Shown piece by piece: positions 11,460 through 22,262 of a stretch of 64,000 nt of DNA. This DNA comes from Tolypeutes matacus (taxonomy: Eukaryota; Chordata; Mammalia; Cingulata; Chlamyphoridae). The notes below the pieces were generated by a model. That model saw nothing but the letters and a program-made list of their open reading frames with translations, had not been told where the DNA came from and made no database searches. The stretch lies in assembly GCA_026826555.1 (NCBI GenBank), contig JAKSZT010054565.1:2124186-2188185 (forward strand). The letters are read 5' to 3'. The stretch's first letter is position 1, and the number at the start of each line of letters is the position of its first letter. Position numbers and translations under genes: made by a program.

Positions 11460-11705
11460 ATGTGGAGGGACAGACAGAGAGACACGCTGATGAGACAGAG
11501 CGAGAGACACGTGGTGGGAGGGAGACACCCAGACACACAGAGAAAGGGGAGGTGGGTTCAGGGTAGGGCAAAAGCGAACACAAAGGAGAGGGAGGAAAAA
11601 ACAGAGAGCAACAGAGAAAGACAGACTGACAGATGTATAAATGGAGACAGACAGAGAGACAGACAGATGTATAAATAGAAAGAGGGCCAGAGAGAGAATA
11701 AAGGA
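11460..11705 (+). repeat. GACA/GAGA-rich simple repeat
   Basis: Purine-rich GACAGAGA units, including two similar ACAGATGTATAAAT copies near 11630 and 11663. Confidence 0.8.
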
Positions 11706-12848
11706 CAAAGCCAGAGATTGAGTGATGGTGGTGGCCCAAGTTCAAGAGGGCTGAGAAGAGTGAAAAAAAAATAATGATGGTGGAGGTGAGGCGCATGAGA
11801 GTGGGGGCAGGGCTAGGCCTACTTGGCCCTCCCCTGTGGCCTGAACATGGGGATCAGTGCTGGGTGGAGGCCTGGCTGCTCTGATGCCCGCCAGGCCCAG
11901 GTCCCAGCGGGGATGGGAGAGGAAAGGGCAGCAGCCCCAGGCCCCAGCACTGGGTCCCCTGGCCAGCCCAAAGCCCGTCCGTCAGAGGAAAGGACTAGAG
12001 CCAGGACCCGCACACAGCTGGGAGGGGCTGCCTGGGCCAGCCTCCCAGGCCCCAGGCCTGCCGAGCAACAGAGGAGCTCCTTGGGGTTTGTTTGTTTCCC
12101 AAGGGGTTCTGGTGGGACTGAAGCTCAAGGCAGAGGGCAGCCAGGCTGGGATGGGCGGGGCTGTGAGTGGTCTCCGAAATGTCTGTGCTTTCCACCCCCG
12201 GGGAGGTGGCAGGGAACTGGAGAGAGGCAGGGGGCCGCAGGGTACCAGCCAAGCCAGCACCCTGGGGCAGGGCCAGGCTCCTCTCTGCACTCCCCCTCCC
12301 CGGCCAGGTGCTCTTCTGGGGTCACAGACTGTCAAGCCCTGGCCACATCCCTGACTTTGGGGCCCCTGCCCCAAGCACCTGTCTTGTCCTTTATAGTAGA
12401 CAGAGGGGAGCAGACAGCTGCCCTCCTGAAGGGCATGGGGAACTGGGCAGGCTTACACAGGCCACAGGACTTCCCGGGGAGGAACAGGCTTCCCTGGAGC
12501 AGCCGGCCAGGGGAGGAAGGCTTCCCAGAGCTGGGCAGGGGGAGCAGGCGCTGCCTGAGCCAGTGTGGGATGGGCAGAGTCTGGGGACGGTGAGAGGCAG
12601 GGGCCGAGGCGCGAATCTCAAAAGCCTCATGGATGTCACGCCAGGGCCAGACAGCGTGGAAGGCTCCTAAGCAGGGGCCCACGCCCCTCCAGTCCCTGGG
12701 GTCCCCCAGCCCCAATCCACAAAGGACAACAGTGTCCAGCCGACATCCCCCTGCCCCCGGCCGCTGACCAGGGAAGGCTCACCTCACCCCTGGTGGGACG
12801 GCCGCCCCTCTGATTTGGCGATGCCCGCCCTGATGCCCTGCCTGGCAG
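11706..12848. other. Intergenic, GC-rich
   Basis: Overlapping long open frames on both strands (up to 256 codons) are explained by high GC. None shows homology, a plausible start context or splice structure. No gene is supported. Confidence 0.55.
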
Positions 12849-13056
12849 CGACCACAGGAAACACTGCCCCAGCTCAGCACTTCCCTTTTCTGAAATCTGC
12901 CCCTGGCAGCCTGGTGGCCAGGGAAGGCAGACTTCCCGCTGCCCCCACCCTGCGTTCTGCCCAGCAAACACAAGTGGTTTGTTCCTGAGCTTCCCTGGGC
13001 AGAGGTGACCTTCTTGCCCCAACCACACATCAGTTATTTATCAGAACAGGAAAGAT
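12849..13056. promoter_or_regulatory. Candidate enhancer: RUNX/ETS/GATA motif cluster
   Basis: ACCACAGGAAA at 12851-12861 is a RUNX site abutting an ETS site. AGTGGTTTG near 12973, AACCACA at 13021-13027, TTATCAG (reverse GATA) at 13038-13044 and ACAGGAAAG at 13046-13054 follow. Not a recognised repeat. Regulatory role inferred from motif density only. Confidence 0.3.
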
Positions 13057-13534
13057 GTCACCAGAGATATGTCCTCGCCCCCACCCTGGGAGGATCTGGC
13101 CTGCTCCAACGACCGCACGCCTGCTCGCCACATCATACGGGCCTGCGTGGCTGGCGCGTGCGGGGCCACACTGCAGAGGGTGCCTGCGGGCAGGAAGGAT
13201 GGATGATGGGCCCAGACAGGCTCTGTGTCCTAACGAGCTGACAGCAGTCGGGGGAGGCTACCTGGAAGAGGGGTCACTCTCCTGCAAATCCTTGGCCTCT
13301 GGCCTTGGCTGGCCACACAACACTGGTGTCCTTTGGGCCCTCTGCTCATCACCCTTCCTCCAGATTCGCTGTTAGCACATGGCAGGCCCTAGAGCTCCTC
13401 TGTCCTCACACTGGGAATACCCTGACTTCACAGCCTCGGCCTGCTCCCCTGTCCCTCCATCCCATAGCAGACACAGGGCTCAGCCCCTGAAATTCAGGAC
13501 CCACTGTGAAGAAGGGAGAAGCCACTGTCAGGGT

Positions 13535-13703
13535 CTCTCTGCAGTGGCACTGCTGACATTTTGGGCAGGGTAATTCTGTGTTGATTGGGGGGCTGCTTTG
13601 TGCACTGTGGGGTGTTTATTAGCATCCCTGACCTCTGATCACTACATGCCAGTAGCATTCCTCACCCCCCCACACCAGTTGTGACAATCAGAAATGTCCC
13701 TAG
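13535..13703 (+). mobile_element. MER5A-like hAT element, left part
   Basis: ggcactgctgacattttggg, tgggcagggtaattctgtgt and atgccagtagcattcc follow the MER5A order. The element is interrupted after 13703 by a DAS SINE and resumes at 13907. Confidence 0.65.
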
Positions 13704-13892
13704 GGAAGCGGCTGTGGCTCAATCAGTAGGGCTCCCGTTTACCAAATGGGAGGCCCCGGGTTCGGTTTCCGGGGCCTCCTGGTGAAGGCAGGCCCGCCCG
13801 CACGGTGTGGTTGGCTGACCCGGCGAGCACAGGCAGCAAGGGGGGGATAAATGAATAAATAAATAAAATCTTTAAAAAAAAAAAAAAAGAAA
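13704..13892 (+). mobile_element. DAS-type tRNA-derived SINE
   Basis: Head GGAAGCGGCTGTGGCTCAAT with pol III A-box-like and B-box-like sequence (GGTTCGGTTTCC), then a tRNA-unrelated part, an AATAAATAAATAAAATC tail and poly(A). Flanked by a perfect 14-bp target-site duplication AGAAATGTCCCTAG at 13690-13703 and 13893-13906. Armadillo-type SINE. Confidence 0.85.
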
Positions 13893-13906
13893 AGAAATGT
13901 CCCTAG

Positions 13907-13965
13907 ACATTGTTAGATGTCCACTGGGGTGCAAAATTGCTGTTGGCCGAGAAACATTGATCTAG
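13907..13965 (+). mobile_element. MER5A-like hAT element, right part
   Basis: acattgttagatgtccactg and gcaaaattgctgttgg complete the MER5A order after the SINE insertion. Confidence 0.6.
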
Positions 13966-14559
13966 ATTCATCAAAATGTCCCTGACACCCACAGCTAGAA
14001 AGTTCCGGTTCTTGACTGATCTGTTTTAAAATTTTGTGCTAGAAGAGGTTGCCACTGGTCAGGGCCTGGGGCTGTTGGGAGCTGGAGGGAGTGCCTGTCT
14101 GAGGAACCTGTGCTGCAGTGCTCCGTCTGGGGTTCTCAGCATAATGGGGACAGAGAACCTAAAGCCAGAAGGGGGACCTCCTGTGCCCAGAAGAGGGGCA
14201 GTGAAGCTGGGAGGACATGCACGGTATGTCAAGGAGATATACTGTGGGGTCATGAATGGATTACCCCGGAGCCACGGAGGCACTCAGGGTCATAGGCCAG
14301 AAGGACAGAGAGGCTTCATAATCGGCAAAACACAGAGACAGGCCTGGACTGCCAGAAGGCAGCTGGACCTGACCTCCTCGCACAAAGCCCAGGGCTGGGA
14401 GGGCTGCCCTGAGCAAAGAGGAATTATAAATCAGAGAGCGGCAACCAAAGTTTCCATCTTCCTGGGGCAATGGGTGGGATAAAAAAGTCATTTTTGAGAA
14501 AACAAACCCTAGCTTGAGCCATAAATAGGTGTGGGGTTCAAATTTATACAACCCAAGGG
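13966..14559. other. Intergenic, no supported feature
   Basis: A 148-codon + frame (14036-14482) shows no homology I recognise, and I see no splice or promoter support for it. Confidence 0.45.
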
Positions 14560-14879
14560 TTCTAGAACCCCAAATCTAAAAGTTAACATAAAAACTGAAA
14601 AGTACTGTGAAAGTTACTACCAACCACTCTGCAGGGACACTTCCATAGCCCAGGGTGAGTAACACAGAAAATAATAGCCCCTGATGAAAATGAACTCACA
14701 ATAAAGTAGGAAATTATGAATAACCCAAAGGAAGCAAGTCACTACGTCAGCAGGAGATCTTAGAGCTAGAGATACTAGAGAAATTTGTAAAAGACTATAT
14801 AATAAGTATATTTAGTTATTAAGGATGCAGAAGAGGGAGTGGAAGACATGAAAAATATTATTTTTAAAAGGTCAATATG

Positions 14880-15286
14880 GGGAAACAGATGTAACTCAAG
14901 TGATTGGGCTCCTGTCTACCATATAGGAGGTCCAGTGTTCAATTCCCAGGACCTCCTGATGAAAAGCAAGCTGACCCGCATGGCAACTGGCATGAGTGGA
15001 GAGCTGGCCCATGCAGAGTGCTGGCCCGCACAGAATGCTGGCCCATGCAGGAGTGCCGGGCCACGTGGACAGCTGGTACAGCAAGATGACGCAACAAAAA
15101 GAGACAAAGCAGACCAGGGAGCTGAGGTGGCTCAAGAGATTGAGCACCTCTCTTCCACTCCAGAAGGTCCCAGGAGCCATTCCTGATGCTGCCTAAGGAG
15201 AAGACAAGCAGAGAAGAACACACAGAGAGCAGACAGCAAGTGCAAAACAATGAGGGGGAGGGAGGGGAATAAATCTTTTTATTAAA
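14880..15286 (+). mobile_element. Dimeric DAS-type SINE
   Basis: Two tRNA-like heads: GGAAACAGATGTAACTCAAG at 14880, and GGAGCTGAGGTGGCTCAAGA at about 15118. They are joined by a GC-rich linker containing four degenerate repeats of a GCTGGCCC(A/G)-type unit. Flanked by a perfect 14-bp duplication AAAAGGTCAATATG (14866-14879 and 15287-15300). Confidence 0.8.
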
Positions 15287-15338
15287 AAAAGGTCAATATG
15301 AAAATAAATCAAGCAGTACTTCAAAAATAGCCATTGCA

Positions 15339-15433
15339 TGTAGAGTGGGTGTAGCTCAGTGGTTGAGCACCTATTTTGCATGTACGAGGTCCTGGGTTCA
15401 ATGCCCAGCACCCCTTAAAAAAAAAAAAAAAAA
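15339..15433 (+). mobile_element. Short monomeric tRNA-type SINE
   Basis: A box GTAGCTCAGTGGTTGAGC and B box GGGTTCAATGCCC are both close to tRNA consensus, followed directly by poly(A). A 10-bp duplication AGCCATTGCA flanks it (15329-15338 and 15434-15443). It is not a tRNA gene: there is no 3' acceptor strand and it has an A tail. Confidence 0.75.
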
Positions 15434-15963
15434 AGCCATTGCAGTATATGAAAAACAAAAGCTCAGTGGATGGGTTATATAGCAAATTAGTTGGGATTGA
15501 AGGGAGTATTAGAAACTGGGTGAAGAAATTTCATCAACTACAGTATGGAGATATAAAAATAAGGAAAATAGGAGAAGCCAAGGCTTGGAGGATGGAATGA
15601 GGCAGTCCAAGAAGGTCCAACATTTATATAATAGGCATTCCAGAAGGTGAAAACTGGAAAAATTCAAGACTGAAGGGTTAAGAAATTTCTAGAACTAAAG
15701 GAGTCCTCACATTGAAGATGTACACTGAGACCTAAAATGAAGTTAATGACAAAAGGACCATCGTTAAAGCACCAGAAAGATATGAGAGATTACCACAAAG
15801 CAATGACAACTAGACTGACAACCAACTTCTCATCATCCATGATGGAAGCCAGAAAACTAGGGAATTATATCTTCTAGGGGCTGAAGAAAATAGCTCTCCA
15901 CTAAATTCTATACCCCACTAAACTACAATGTAAGAAAAGAATTGAAACAAAAAGGAAGAGATT

Positions 15964-16150
15964 GGGAAGCGGCTGTGGCTCAATCAGTGAGGCTCCCGTT
16001 TACCATATGGGAGGCCCCGGGTTCGGTTCCCGGGGCCTCCTGGTGAAGGCAAGCCCGCCTGCATGGCGTGGTTAGCTGACCCAGAGAGCACAAGCAGCAA
16101 GGGGGGGATAAATGAATAAATAAATAAAATCTTTAAAAAAAAAAAAAAAA
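15964..16150 (+). mobile_element. DAS-type tRNA-derived SINE
   Basis: Same subfamily as the copy at 13704, differing by scattered substitutions and with an intact B box GGTTCGGTTCCC. An imperfect duplication (aaaaggaagagatt / aaaaggaagggact) flanks it. Confidence 0.8.
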
Positions 16151-16817
16151 GGAAGGGACTTAAGGTAAGGTCTGTGGTGAGAAGGAAGCATCTGTTAGCT
16201 TAGGCATGGGACTGTTGGCCTATAAAACAAGTCATGAGCTTCAGGGCTTGGAGGAGAGGTGGCTGAATCTGGCCTTTTGGACCCTTTCGATGGGAAAGTG
16301 GTGAAAGTCAAGGTCAGAAACTGAGGTGCATTCTTGAGAAGAATGAGATGAAATGGCAAGAGAATCCCAGCAGGCCGGTTTTCTGTCTAGATCTGATAAG
16401 ATCCCCAGGCCAGGGCCAAAGACCACGAGTGACTTCTTTAGTACTGGGGCCACTCTGACTTCTGAGCACAGTTACATCCTCCCTACATCTCCACTTGACC
16501 GTTCTTTCCATTCGACTTAGATGATATCTCTTTTATGTGTTTTTTCATTGAGTCCTTTTCTCAATGAAACAACTTTTCTTCCCAATGAACCAACCTAGTC
16601 TATCTCGAATTATTTTTATCTGGCCCTTTTCCTTCCTTTCCCCTATGAGATGCCCTCCTCTGGAGCATCTGGGCTGGAAATACCCATCATTGAGGGGGAC
16701 TGACCACTGTCCATGTCCATCTAATGTTTCCCCATAGGGAAATCGGCAGGACCGGACCCTTCTAGCCAGCCGTGGCTGCAGTGAGACAGAGGCGATATCA
16801 GGTTAGACAGAAATAAC
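16151..16817. other. Intergenic; short inverted repeat and GATA motif
   Basis: No gene. A perfect 10-bp inverted repeat with a 7-nt loop lies at 16543-16569. A TGATAAGAT GATA-type site is near 16394. Confidence 0.4.
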
Positions 16818-17050
16818 AGTAATAATGATAACTGATACTTGTTGAGCACCCACTGTTTGCCAGGCACTGTGTGCTTCACATATTGACTCATTTAACTCCT
16901 ATAAGGTGTGTGAACCATTGTTATATATCCCCATTTGCTACGAGCGGTGAAAAGGAATCGCATGGTGTTGACGTGAGCTGCTGGGAGCAGAGGAGCTAGG
17001 AATCAAGCCCAGGCAGCCGGCCTGGGCCCAGTGTCCTTCACCACCACACA
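16818..17050 (+). repeat. MIR element
   Basis: ataactgatacttgttgagc, gtttgccaggcactgtgtgc, cacatattgactcatttaac and atccccatttgctacg are in MIR order, ending in agcccaggcagccgg and cttcaccaccacac. Confidence 0.7.
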
Positions 17051-18959
17051 GTGAGGGAATGGCAGCGGGAGCTCTGGGGTGGGGGTGCAGGTAGGGGGGC
17101 GCCGGGGCAGCAGTGCAGAGACCTCAGAGCCGCAGAGACCTCAGAGCTGCAGGGAGTGGTTTCCCACCAGCCTGGGCTTTGGGGGCCCCCCACTTCTCAG
17201 TGAGTGATCAGGACTGGACAGGAGGTTGAAAATCTCCCACGGGAGGGTTCCTACCTGCTGACGCATCAGGATGGGGGCACCCGAGGGGATAGAAATGGGA
17301 GATAGGACACCCGTACGACCCAGGCTCAGGGCCAGGGGCCAGGGAGAGATGAATGGGGCCTGGCCCTTTGTGGATCTAGGGCGTGAGGGAGGAGGGTGTC
17401 CAGGGCCAGTTGGTCTGGGGCAGGGGCAGGAAAGGGGAGAGGAGACTGCAAAGGCCAGCAGCAATGCAGTCTCAAAAGGCCTTGAGCCAAGGAAATTCCA
17501 GGTATGTCCCTCTTCCGGGACTCTCTTTGAGGAGGCCCAGGGCAGGCGGAGGCATTGGGCCTGCCAGGGCCCAGGTGGCTCAGAAGTCAGCCTGAGTGTC
17601 CAGGGGTAGAAGAGACACCGGAGGGGCAGCTGGAGGATGGCCCTTCAGGCCAGCCCAGGTCCTGCTGGGAGCGGGGCCACTGGCACAGGCTTCCAGCAGC
17701 CTTGGGAGGTAACCCAGGCCCTCAAAGGAGCTGCTGTCCCCACACCCGGGGAGAATGGCAGGCAGGCATCACTTCCTTTTCCCATCCCTTTCTGGCCATG
17801 AACTTGACTCCTGCCTGGACAGGCTGGCCTGCCAGCCTCCAAAAGAGCCGGAGTTGGGGTGGGGGCCAAGGCCCGCAGCCAAGCAGGAGGGGGGTGGGGG
17901 TCCCATCAGAGCCAGCCAAAGGACACTGCACACTCAGGCATGACTGGGCCTGGGAAGACTCACCCCAGGACCCCCAGGCTGGCACCCTCCCCTGCACAGA
18001 GCAAAGGGCTTCTCTCGGGGTTTCTGGGGCCCTTTGCCATCCTCGGGCGTCCATCTCCCGGCTCCACAAAGACTAGTGCCCTCCACCACCGCCACTGCTA
18101 ACCATCGGGGGGCAGGGAGGCTGCCCCGGAAGTGCTGCAAGAGCTGGAGCCTGCTCCACCTTTGTCCTTCATGTCGCCACCGTCCCTGCCCCAGGCAGGG
18201 AGGGGACGGCAGCCTTGACCATCCCTGACCTCTGGGAAGAGCCCCTGCAGGACTGGTGAAACCAGCTCCTCCTGGGAACTCCACACTCCCCTGGGGGCCC
18301 CCTCACCTTCAGCACCCCACCAAGGCCTGAGCATGCTGACGGAGCCTGGGGTGCCTCACAGCCCCAGAATCTGGCTCCAGCAGGCAGAGGCAGTGCATCG
18401 GAAGGGCTCCTTGCTTTCCAACACGGGACCTCTGCCCACCCAGCACAGGGTCAGGAACTGGCAGGCTCGGCCCAGGCCAGGGCTTCCCCCTGTGGTCCAG
18501 ACTCCTTGCTATGGACACTCAATGCAAGACCCCTCTTTCGTAATTTCTGTGTTCCAAGCCTGAAGGTCAGCAGGGTGGGGCTCCTGGGGACACCCCAGGT
18601 CAGCTGCAAAGGGGGTAGATGGGGAGCCAAAGGCCTGCCCCAGGAGAGGTGAAGAGGGGCAAGAGACCCCGCAAGACAGTCCTGAGGATGGGGGAGTGGG
18701 GGGGTGTCCACCAGCCTCAGGCCTCAACATCCAGCCCCAAGCGTGCACCCTGAGCCCCTGGCCCCCTGGGAGCTCCCCTGGGCACTCCTCTTCCTCTCGG
18801 GCACTCCGCCCTGCCCTCCCCGGGCCCTGGTTTCCAGCAAGCAGAGGTCGAGGCCCATCTACGGGGTGGCCCAGGCAGGGACGGGCCATGTGGGTGACTG
18901 GGCTGGCTCTGTGGGTTTGTGTGCATGGAAACCAGGTGTGGGTGGCCAATGGGAGCGGA
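17051..18959. other. Intergenic, GC-rich
   Basis: No supported gene. Long overlapping frames are compositional. Confidence 0.5.
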
Positions 18960-19068
18960 GGTGGGGTGCAGGTGTGTCTGGGGACTGTGCTGGGGTGTTG
19001 GGTGTGTGTTGTATGTGTGTGTCTGTGGGCTGTGCCAGTGTGTCAGTGTGTGTGTGTGTGTACACAAG
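18960..19068 (+). repeat. TG-rich simple repeat
   Basis: Imperfect GTGTGT tract, longest uninterrupted near 19048-19060. Confidence 0.85.
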
Positions 19069-19444
19069 TCAGAGCACAGGACTGGAGAGCATCCCCCTGA
19101 CCTGGGTGGGGGTTGCAGTGTGTTGGGCCAAGCCTGGGGCTCCAGGCCTCCCCAGGGAGCAGTGGGGGCTGCAGGAGTGGCCATTAGAACCAGGACAAGA
19201 CTCAAAATTACCAGCCTTCTGAGGGGTGCAGGGCTAGGCGGGCCATACCCCCAGATACCTGAGCTCCCCGCCCCCTCTTTCCCTCCTGATGTTGCCCCGA
19301 GGGGCCGAAAGGCCTGGGGCTCGTTCCCTCCCCACCATCTGGCTGGCCAGGCCCTGGGCACCCAGGTCGGGGGAGGAGCAGAGGCCTGAGTCCCCGGGTC
19401 TCCCAGCTCTGGGTCTGAGTCCCACTCCGGTTCCTGGGTCAACT

Positions 19445-19590
19445 GTGTGAGTCTACCCCCACCTTCACCCTCTGAGACTCAGTTCCTCATCGGTTGAATG
19501 GGTGTCGCGTAGGCCTGGGGTAGAGGTGGGGGGGAGCCGGGCCTGACACCTCAGCCCAAAGGGGCCACTCAGTACGTGGTACTGTTACTG
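19445..19590 (-). repeat. MIR-like fragment
   Basis: ctctgagactcagttcctca followed by tcggttgaatgggtg resembles reverse MIR; decayed. Confidence 0.4.
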
Positions 19591-20035
19591 TTGTGCCCCC
19601 ACCTCAATCTCCCTGGCTCCAGGGTGCCCATGGTGGGGCCGGGCAGGTTGTTCCAAGCTGGCAGGCCCAGGTCCCAGGTAGAGAAGAGACGAGGCTCCCA
19701 GACAGCCCAGAGGTGGGGGTGGCCTGGAGGGGAGAAAAGGGTGGCCAAGAGCCAGGTCAATGCCAGGCAGGGGTGTGGACGCCCTCTGCCCACTCACCCA
19801 CCTGGCCTGGGCCAGCCCCAGGCCCCTCCTTGGTTCAGCCAGGACCTGAGGGGGCTCTCCCACGGCCAGTGCCTCCTGGAGTCAGTGGGGCAATGAGGCG
19901 TCCTCGGCCCTGGAGTTGGGCCCACCTCAGCCCTCTAACCTGCCACACACCCTTTCTCTGAGCCTCAGTTTCCCCATCCACAGTGCATTCTCCTCACCCC
20001 CAGCTGTCCTTTCCCTGCATCTGCCATCTTGGTGG

Positions 20036-20130
20036 GCCTCTCCTCTCCATTCTTCCCCCTCCTCGCCGTCCTTTCTCTTCCTTCTCTCACCCCGCCACCC
20101 CAACCCCCTTCTTCCCTTCCTCCTAAGAGT
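20036..20130 (+). repeat. Polypyrimidine tract
   Basis: About 95 nt with very few purines (ctctcctctccattcttccc and similar). Simple C/T sequence. Confidence 0.75.
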
Positions 20131-22034
20131 GTGTGTCTCATCCCTGGGGGCCCTGGACCCCTGCCCCTCCCCCCACCGCAGACCCAGATGGACCCAGGAC
20201 AGGGGTCCTTCAGAACACCCCATGAGGAGGGGGTCCTCGTCTTAGGCAGTGTGGAGACGCCCTGGGTGCAAAGGAAGGCAGCCAAGTAGGGGGTTACAGG
20301 GTGAGTCTACCTTCACACTGTCTTCCTGGCTGGACCCTCTGGGAGCAGAGTCTCAGGACAGCGGTGTCCTCCAGGGAGCCCCAGACTCTCCAAATTGTAC
20401 CCGAGGGTGGCTCAGAGCATGGGGCTCCCTGGCCCACCAGCAGGGTCCATGGGGATTTCCAGGGGTGGGACATAGTGGGCCAGAGCAGGGCCCCTCCTGA
20501 TTGAGCCGCAGGCGACTGGGCCCAGGGCAGAGGGAGGGGCCCAGAGAGCAGCCCCGGGTCAGGGAGACTGTGCGGCTGGGGCTCAGGTGGGTCAGGGGCC
20601 TCGCCGTAGGGAAGGGGACCCGTAGGATAGGGAAAGCAGGGCCTTCTCACCAGTCCCAGTGGGGCTCAGGGGCAGGGGCCCCGGCTCCAGGGCTAAGGAG
20701 GGCCTTCTGAGCCTTAGGCGCTGGGCCTGGGCACCGCAGCTGCAGGAGTGAGACTGCGTCTCCTTGGGGCAGGAGGCAGGAAGCCCAGGGTCCCTGGCCT
20801 GACAGCCTCAGAAGGGACCCTCCAAACCCCTCATTTCCTACCCTCGGCTGCTTGGGTCCCTCTTCCCCACCCGCCTCCAGGGCAGCTGCTGCCTGGGCCG
20901 GCCTCCAGCTCCTGCTGTGGCCCTGAGTGTGGAGTGAAGGGAAGTGGCTGGGCCAAGGGGGGCTGACCGCCTCCCGTTCTCCCTTCCCCCTGCAGCCTGG
21001 GCCTGAGCCAGGGGGTCATCCCCTCATCCACCCCGGAGACCAGGGCCAGGATTGGTGGAAAGACTGATAGGTCCAGGGGTCACAGTGTGTGGCTAGGTCA
21101 GAGGTCAAAGATTTGCTGACAGCAGCCTTGGGGGTATTGATCTGGTGGGGGAGGTGACAGACCTCTGCCCCCTGCCAAGGACTGTGGCATGGAGTGGTGG
21201 TCAGCCAGCCGGACACAGCAGGGCCCACCCCAGAGCAGGCTTCTTGGGATGAGGGGCTGGTGGCTGCAGAACCCCTCTCATGGCCCTGGTCCCATGCTAG
21301 GCAGGGTACCCACCGTCAGGGGCCACAGAAGGTTTCAGCTATCACCCCTGAGCTGATGCCCCAGCATGCCTGGGTTTGTGTGGCTGGGGACAGCAGGGAC
21401 CAGGGACCATGTGCTGAACCTTCGGAGCTCTCCCTGGCTGGGGATGCCCAGGCTTGGTGGAGATAGGAAAAGAGGGGCCAAGAAGCCTCCAAGTAGGGAC
21501 CTGAGACTGGGATGGAGAGGTTTCAAGGGGAGACAGGCCAAGGGCTGGCTTCCTTGGGGGATGGGGGCGGGGTGCAACCCAGGGGGGTGGGCTTCCTGCA
21601 CCAGGAGGGACCCCAAGGTCATTCCAATGCTGACCAGTGATCACAGTACCCCAAGTTGGGCAGTCCCACTCCCTTTCAAAGCCTATGCTTAGCTTATGTC
21701 TATAGGATGTAGCAGTGATTCCAGTGCTCTCCACCCCAGAAAGATGCAGTAGGTGGGTCCAAGGAAACGTCCCCTGCCTCTGCCCAGAGCAGCCCAATGG
21801 AGTGGCCAACCTTTCAGCTGCCTCTTACTCCCCCCATACACATCCACCCACCAGTCCAAACTGGGAGAAGTCTGGGTCCTCCCTGGCCCCAAGGGGAAAG
21901 GGCTGCCATGAGCTGGAGGGTGGGGAGTAGGGAGTGGGAAGAGGCCACCCTCCCTACGGAATTCATTTCAGACAGGCTGGACTCAGAAGTGTTCCTCCAT
22001 CCATCCTTGAGGTTGTCTGACGGAGGAGAATGGG
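20131..22034. other. Intergenic, GC-rich
   Basis: No supported gene or recognised repeat; open frames are short and unrelated to known proteins. Confidence 0.5.
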
Positions 22035-22262
22035 GAGTGTGTGTGTGAATGTGTGTGCACGTGTGTATTTGTATGTGTGCATGTGTATCTGCATGTGTGC
22101 ATATCTGCATGTTAACACACGTGTGTTCAAGTGTGCACACGTTTCTGTATGTGTGTGCTAGTGTGTTTCGGGTACATTGTGAGCAGGTATTTGTGTGTGT
22201 TCATGTGTGTAGTTGTGTGCATGTGTGGGTATATGCGTGTGTGCCTATGTGTGTTCACACGT
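22035..22262 (+). repeat. TG-rich imperfect tandem repeat
   Basis: About 228 nt of GTGTGTGCATGTGTATCTGC-type units. The Cys/Val-rich frames here are artefacts. Confidence 0.9.

Larger units (their letters stand above)
14560..15963 (+). mobile_element. Decayed L1/HAL1-like element with nested SINEs
   Basis: A-rich sequence outside the SINEs. At about 15630-15655 one frame reads IIGIPEGE, a conserved L1 ORF1-type string. Around it are other L1/HAL1-like phrases, such as ctaaaatgaagttaatgaca. Many stops, so no functional protein. Two SINEs lie within it, and a third sits at its right end. Confidence 0.5.

Noticed and set aside
11823..12593. 256-codon + frame, the longest uninterrupted + frame in the intergenic part
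   Set aside because: GC-rich sequence gives equally long frames on both strands here; no homology, start context or splice signals.
15339..15410. Possible tRNA gene
   Set aside because: A and B boxes are present but there is no acceptor stem closure and a poly(A) run follows; it is a SINE with a target duplication.
18717..19442. 241-codon - frame
   Set aside because: Crosses a TG-rich simple repeat; His/Thr/Pro artefact.
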